From Alteriqipengyuania_B sp035481675 (GTDB lineage Bacteria; Pseudomonadota; Alphaproteobacteria; Sphingomonadales; Sphingomonadaceae), in contig NZ_JAYJJW010000002.1 in NCBI RefSeq assembly GCF_035481675.1, positions 434,001 through 498,000 of the forward strand: a stretch of 64,000 nt of DNA, written 5' to 3'. Position 1 is the first letter of the stretch. Each line of letters opens with the position of its first letter. The notes under the pieces are model-generated. The model was not told where the DNA came from. It worked only from the letters and a program-made list of their open reading frames with translations, and did not search any database. A program made the position numbers and the translations under genes. Shown in pieces: positions 60,578 through 64,000 of the stretch.

Positions 60578-61171
60578 ATGCGCACCGCCTCCCTCAGCCG
60601 CGACACTGCGGAGACGAAAATCGCCGTCGAGGTCAATCTCGACGGGACCGGCAGCTACGAGGTCTCGACCGGCATCGGCTTCCTCGACCACATGGTCGAA
60701 CAGTTCAGCCGCCATTCGCTGATCGACGTCACGATGAAAGTGGACGGCGACCTGCACGTGGACCAGCACCACACGACCGAGGACAGCGCGCTGGCGCTGG
60801 GCCAGGTGCTGGCGAAGGCGCTGGGCGACAAGGGCGGCATCGGCCGCTACGGCAGCGCCTATTCGCCGATGGACGAAACGCTGGCGCGCGTGTCGCTCGA
60901 CATTTCGGGCCGGCCCTACATGGTGTGGAAAGCCAAATTCACGCAGGAAAAGCTGGGCGAATGGGACACCGAGCTGATCGAGCACTGGTTCCATTCGGTC
61001 GCGCAGACGGCGGGCATCACGCTGCACTGCGAGCTATTGTACGGCACCAACAACCACCACATCTGCGAAGCGCTGTACAAGGGCTTTGCTCGCGCGATGC
61101 GGCAGGCGGTGGAGATCGACCCGCGCAAGGGCGGGGCGATACCCAGCACCAAGGGCACGCTGAGTGACTGA
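60578..61171 (+). CDS. hisB: Imidazoleglycerol-phosphate dehydratase
   Basis: 197 residues, the monofunctional type. Metal-binding motifs GFLDHMVEQ, DQHHTTED and the later IEHWFHS and TNNHHICEALYK are all present. It removes water from IGP in histidine synthesis. First gene of the visible his operon; it overlaps hisH by 8 bp. Confidence 0.97.
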   Translation: MRTASLSRDTAETKIAVEVNLDGTGSYEVSTGIGFLDHMVEQFSRHSLIDVTMKVDGDLHVDQHHTTEDSALALGQVLAKALGDKGGIGRYGSAYSPMDETLARVSLDISGRPYMVWKAKFTQEKLGEWDTELIEHWFHSVAQTAGITLHCELLYGTNNHHICEALYKGFARAMRQAVEIDPRKGGAIPSTKGTLSD

Positions 61172-61790
61172 ATCCGTCGCGCTGATCGATTACGGCGCGG
61201 GCAACCTCCACTCGGTGCACAACGCGCTGAAGGCCGTGGGGGCCGACGTTGCGGTGACCGCCGATCCCGCCGTCGTGGCAGAAGCGGACCGGATCGTCCT
61301 GCCCGGGGTCGGCGCGTTCGGCGCCTGCGCGCGCGGGCTTCGCGGTGTCGATGGCATGGTGGAAGCGCTCGACAACAGGGTACGGCGCGATGGCGTGCCT
61401 TTCCTCGGCATCTGCGTCGGCATGCAATTGCTCGCCACGCGCGGGCTGGAGTTCGAGGAAGTTCCCGGCCTCGGCTGGATCGCGGGCGAGGTGCGGTTGA
61501 TCGAGCCGGCCGACAACACGATCAAGGTGCCGCACATGGGCTGGAACGATGTCGCACCGATGGGCCATCCGGGGGCCGCCGAGCTGGTCGAAGCGGGCGA
61601 GGCCTATTTCCTGCATTCCTATGCCTTCCACGCCGAACGCGGGCACGATGTCGCTGCGATGACCGACCACGGCGGCGGGATCGTGGCCGCCGTGGCGCAC
61701 GAGAATATCCTCGGCGTGCAGTTCCATCCCGAAAAGAGCCAGCGCTACGGGCTCGACCTCCTTTCCCGCTTCCTCGACTGGAACCCCTGA
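61164..61790 (+). CDS. hisH: Imidazole glycerol phosphate synthase, glutaminase subunit
   Basis: 208 residues from GTG 61164. Class-I amidotransferase with catalytic Cys in GICVGMQLL, and His-Glu in FHPEKSQ at the C-terminus. It makes ammonia from glutamine for HisF. Stop and hisA start share one base. Confidence 0.97.
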   Translation: MTESVALIDYGAGNLHSVHNALKAVGADVAVTADPAVVAEADRIVLPGVGAFGACARGLRGVDGMVEALDNRVRRDGVPFLGICVGMQLLATRGLEFEEVPGLGWIAGEVRLIEPADNTIKVPHMGWNDVAPMGHPGAAELVEAGEAYFLHSYAFHAERGHDVAAMTDHGGGIVAAVAHENILGVQFHPEKSQRYGLDLLSRFLDWNP

Positions 61791-62521
61791 TGATCGTTTT
61801 CCCCGCCATCGACCTCAAGAACGGCGAAGTCGTGCGTCTGGCCGAAGGGGACATGGGCCGCGCCACCGTCTATGGCGACGACCCGGCGGCGCAGGCGATG
61901 CTGTTCGCCGACGCCGGGGCAGGGCACCTGCATGTCGTCGACCTCGACGGCGCGTTTGCCGGTGAAAGCCGCAATCGCGAGGCGGTGGAAGCCATCGTCT
62001 CTGCCTTTCCCGGCCACGTCCAGCTTGGCGGCGGAATCCGCACGCCCGAAGCGGTGGAGGGCTGGTTCAACCTCGGCGTGGCGCGCGTGGTCATCGGCTC
62101 CGCCGCGCTGAAGGACCCGCAGTTCGTGAAGGACATGGCGGCCGCATGGGAAGGCGGCATCGTGGTGGCGGTTGATGCCAAGGACGGCATGGTCGCGACC
62201 GAGGGCTGGGCCGAAGTCTCCGACGTGCCCGTGCACGACATGGCCCGCCGGTTCGAGGACGCGGGCGTCGCCAGCCTGCTGTTCACCGACATCGGCCGCG
62301 ATGGGCTGCTGAAGGGCTGCAACATCGACGCGACGCTGGACCTGGCGCGGCGCACCGACCTGCCGGTGATCGCCAGCGGCGGGGTGAAGGGGCTGGACGA
62401 CATCCATGTCCTCTCCCTCCACGCGACCGAGGGGATCGAGGGCGTCATCACCGGCCGCGCGCTTTATGAAGGCCGGCTGGACCTCGGCGCGGCGCTGGCG
62501 ATGGCGGCGCGGGCTGCATGA
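61790..62521 (+). CDS. hisA: Phosphoribosylformimino-5-aminoimidazole carboxamide ribotide isomerase
   Basis: 243 residues, half-barrel duplicated TIM fold. Catalytic Asp in FPAIDLKNGEVVRL (D8) and AVDAKDG; phosphate loops QLGGGIR and ASGGVKG. It isomerises ProFAR to PRFAR. Overlaps hisF by 4 bp. Confidence 0.97.
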   Translation: MIVFPAIDLKNGEVVRLAEGDMGRATVYGDDPAAQAMLFADAGAGHLHVVDLDGAFAGESRNREAVEAIVSAFPGHVQLGGGIRTPEAVEGWFNLGVARVVIGSAALKDPQFVKDMAAAWEGGIVVAVDAKDGMVATEGWAEVSDVPVHDMARRFEDAGVASLLFTDIGRDGLLKGCNIDATLDLARRTDLPVIASGGVKGLDDIHVLSLHATEGIEGVITGRALYEGRLDLGAALAMAARAA

Positions 62522-63276
62522 CCGTCCGGGTCCGTGTCATCCCCTGCCTCGACGTGGCCGACGGGCGCGTGGTGAAGGGGGTCAATTTCGTCGACTTGCA
62601 GGATGCGGGCGATCCCGTCGAGCAGGCGCAGGCCTACGACGCGGCGGGGGCGGACGAGCTGTGCTTCCTCGACATTTCCGCGACGCACGAAGGGCGCGGC
62701 ACCTTGCTCGACATCGTCCGGCGCACGGCGGAGGTGTGTTTCATGCCGCTGACCGTGGGTGGCGGCGTGCGCAGCGTGGAGGACGCGCGGGCGCTGCTGC
62801 TGGCGGGGGCGGACAAGGTCGCGGTCAATTCCGCGGCCGTCACCCGGCCCGAGCTCGTCAGCGAGATCGCGGAAAGATTCGGCAGCCAGTGCATCGTCGC
62901 CAGCGTGGACGCGCGGCGGAGCGGCGATGGCTGGGAAATCTTTACCCACGGCGGGCGCAAGGCCACCGGGATCGATGCGGTCGAGCATGCGGTAAAGCTG
63001 GCCGGCCTTGGCGCGGGCGAGTTGCTGGTGACTTCGATGGACGGCGACGGGACGAAGGCCGGCTACGACCTCGAACTCACCCGCACGATCGCCGACGCGG
63101 TTTCCGTGCCGGTGGTGGCGAGCGGCGGGGTCGGTACGCTCGATCACCTGGTCGAGGGCGTGCGCGAAGGCCATGCGAGCGCAGTGCTGGCCGCGTCCAT
63201 TTTCCACTTCGGCACGCACACGATTGCAGAGGCGCACGCCGCCCTGCGCGCGGCAGGGGTGCCTGCCCGTTCCTGA
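62518..63276 (+). CDS. hisF: Imidazole glycerol phosphate synthase, cyclase subunit
   Basis: 252 residues. Catalytic Asp in IPCLDVADGRVVKGVNF (near residue 11) and ASVDARR, phosphate loops TVGGGVRS and ASGGVG. It pairs with HisH to make IGP and AICAR. Followed by 98 bp and a mini-protein gene before hisE. Confidence 0.97.
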   Translation: MTVRVRVIPCLDVADGRVVKGVNFVDLQDAGDPVEQAQAYDAAGADELCFLDISATHEGRGTLLDIVRRTAEVCFMPLTVGGGVRSVEDARALLLAGADKVAVNSAAVTRPELVSEIAERFGSQCIVASVDARRSGDGWEIFTHGGRKATGIDAVEHAVKLAGLGAGELLVTSMDGDGTKAGYDLELTRTIADAVSVPVVASGGVGTLDHLVEGVREGHASAVLAASIFHFGTHTIAEAHAALRAAGVPARS

Positions 63277-63374
63277 CAAGGCCCGACTAAGGATTTCGCT
63301 CGGCGCGGTCTCAAATCGGGACGCCGCCGAGAGCGCGCTTGTGCAGTGCAGCGATCAGGCGCTGGGGTGCCGCC

Positions 63375-63542
63375 ATGCGCACCCTTGCCCCTATCGTCCT
63401 GCTGCTGTCCGCCGCGCCTGCCGCTGCGAGCGGGGGTACCGAGGTGCCCGAGCCTTCCAGCCTCGCCATCTTCGGCCTCGGCGTGCTGGGCGTGATCGTC
63501 GGTCGCCAGGCGGCCAAGCGCCGCGCGGACGACGACGCCTAG
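63375..63542 (+). CDS. PEP-CTERM mini-protein
   Basis: 55 residues from ATG 63375. A signal peptide (LAPIVLLLSAAPAAA) is followed by about eight residues and then a complete PEP-CTERM sorting signal: VPEPSS, one transmembrane helix and a basic RQAAKRRA tail. Almost nothing would remain between the two cleavage sites. Exosortase substrates are usually far larger. It lies inside the his operon, between hisF and hisE. Confidence 0.7.
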   Translation: MRTLAPIVLLLSAAPAAASGGTEVPEPSSLAIFGLGVLGVIVGRQAAKRRADDDA

Positions 63543-63578
63543 CTTGATTCCCCGTGCCCCGCGCGCCATGCGGGGGCC

Positions 63579-63893
63579 ATGGACATCCTCCACCGTCTCG
63601 AGACCACCATCGCGCAGCGCCGCAGCGCGCCTGCGGAAAGCTCCTACGTCGCCCAGCTCAACGCGCGCGGCTTGCCCGTCATCGCCCGCAAGCTGGGCGA
63701 AGAAGCGACCGAAGCGGTCGTCGCAGCGCTCACCGGCAGCGATGAGGAACTGACGGGGGAGGCGGCGGATGTGATCTTCCACCTCCTCGTGCTGCTGGAT
63801 GCGAAAGGCATCGCGCTTGCCGACGTCATGGCGGAACTGGAGCGGCGCGAGGGGACTTCGGGGATCGAGGAAAAAGCGAGCAGGAGCGACTGA
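63579..63893 (+). CDS. hisE: Phosphoribosyl-ATP pyrophosphatase
   Basis: 104 residues. MazG-fold motifs KLGEEATEAVVAAL and EAADVIFHLLVLL with the metal-binding Glu/Asp are intact. It splits PRATP to PRAMP in histidine synthesis. Its TGA overlaps the next ATG (TGATG). Confidence 0.97.
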   Translation: MDILHRLETTIAQRRSAPAESSYVAQLNARGLPVIARKLGEEATEAVVAALTGSDEELTGEAADVIFHLLVLLDAKGIALADVMAELERREGTSGIEEKASRSD

Positions 63894-64000
63894 TGCCGAT
63901 CGACGCCACGCAAGCCTACGACGACGACAATCTCTTCGCGAAAATCCTGCGCGGCGAGATCCCGTCCACCAAGGTGTACGACGACGAATGGGCCTATGCC
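63893..64000 (+). CDS. HIT-family nucleotide-binding protein, N-terminal part
   Basis: Only 36 residues are visible before the window ends. The opening NLFAKILRGEIPSTKVYDDEWAYA-type pattern (NLFAKILRGEIPS and VYDDEW) is typical for HIT proteins of the HinT branch. The catalytic His triad lies beyond the edge. Coupled to hisE. Confidence 0.9.
   Translation, partial: MPIDATQAYDDDNLFAKILRGEIPSTKVYDDEWAYA

Overview
The window reads as chromosome of a high-GC, carotenoid-making alphaproteobacterium of the order Sphingomonadales, most likely family Erythrobacteraceae. I infer this from the crtY-crtI and crtB arrangement, the SspB/his neighbourhood, a PEP-CTERM mini-protein, many small stress proteins behind GGAAC-N16/17-CGTT (EcfG-type) promoters, and gene content rich in acyl-CoA dehydrogenases, S9/S41/S8 peptidases and GMC oxidoreductases. 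No rRNA, phage, complete insertion sequence or CRISPR array was seen. There is one tRNA, tRNA-Gly(CCC).

Layout. 1-7.6 kb: a tightly overlapping operon (C-terminus of an unknown helical protein, beta-lactamase-fold serine hydrolase, metallophosphoesterase, a 1281-residue GMC oxidoreductase-alpha/beta hydrolase fusion, MaoC protein). 7.65-12.5 kb: tRNA-Gly, GDT1-like membrane protein, dps, pgl, a Nudix gene, dinB, a Bcr/CflA-like exporter. 12.5-19.4 kb, minus strand: carotenoid genes crtY-crtI, then an unknown secreted protein, a LOG-family gene, crtB and an acyl-CoA carboxylase biotin subunit. 19.4-26.2 kb: DUF2059 protein, a winged-helix regulator/membrane protein pair behind three palindromes, an S9 peptidase, an amidohydrolase, and a SRAP homologue lacking its catalytic residues. 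26.2-27.8 kb: a 277-bp inverted-repeat element and AT-rich sequence. 28.1-30.1 kb: TPP riboswitch and thiC. 30.1-32.2 kb: a low-GC three-gene cassette (membrane protein, ImmA/IrrE peptidase, beta-family protein), the best candidate in the window for an undescribed, possibly anti-phage, system. 32.4-45 kb: a broken copy of the UPF0178 gene next to the intact one, a regular 21-bp GGTNACG array, many small stress genes, a receiver-only response regulator, an S41 peptidase, PEBP, SWIB, a dipeptidase, the DUF2945-DUF3008-DUF3140 operon and dapD. 45-57.2 kb: a lipoprotein-type autotransporter protease, then two divergent operons for acyl-CoA metabolism that share an 18-bp palindrome. 57.3-64 kb: a secreted HELVH protein, gmk, sspB and the operon hisB-hisH-hisA-hisF-(PEP-CTERM mini-protein)-hisE-HIT.

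How parts work together. Several stress loci (dps, the 34.3-kb pair, fasciclin protein, DUF2945 operon and its neighbour) carry EcfG-like promoters and look like one general-stress regulon. The 47.9-57.2 kb genes look like one acyl-CoA degradation regulon, perhaps under a TetR-type regulator encoded elsewhere. All family names come from reading the sequence without database searches.
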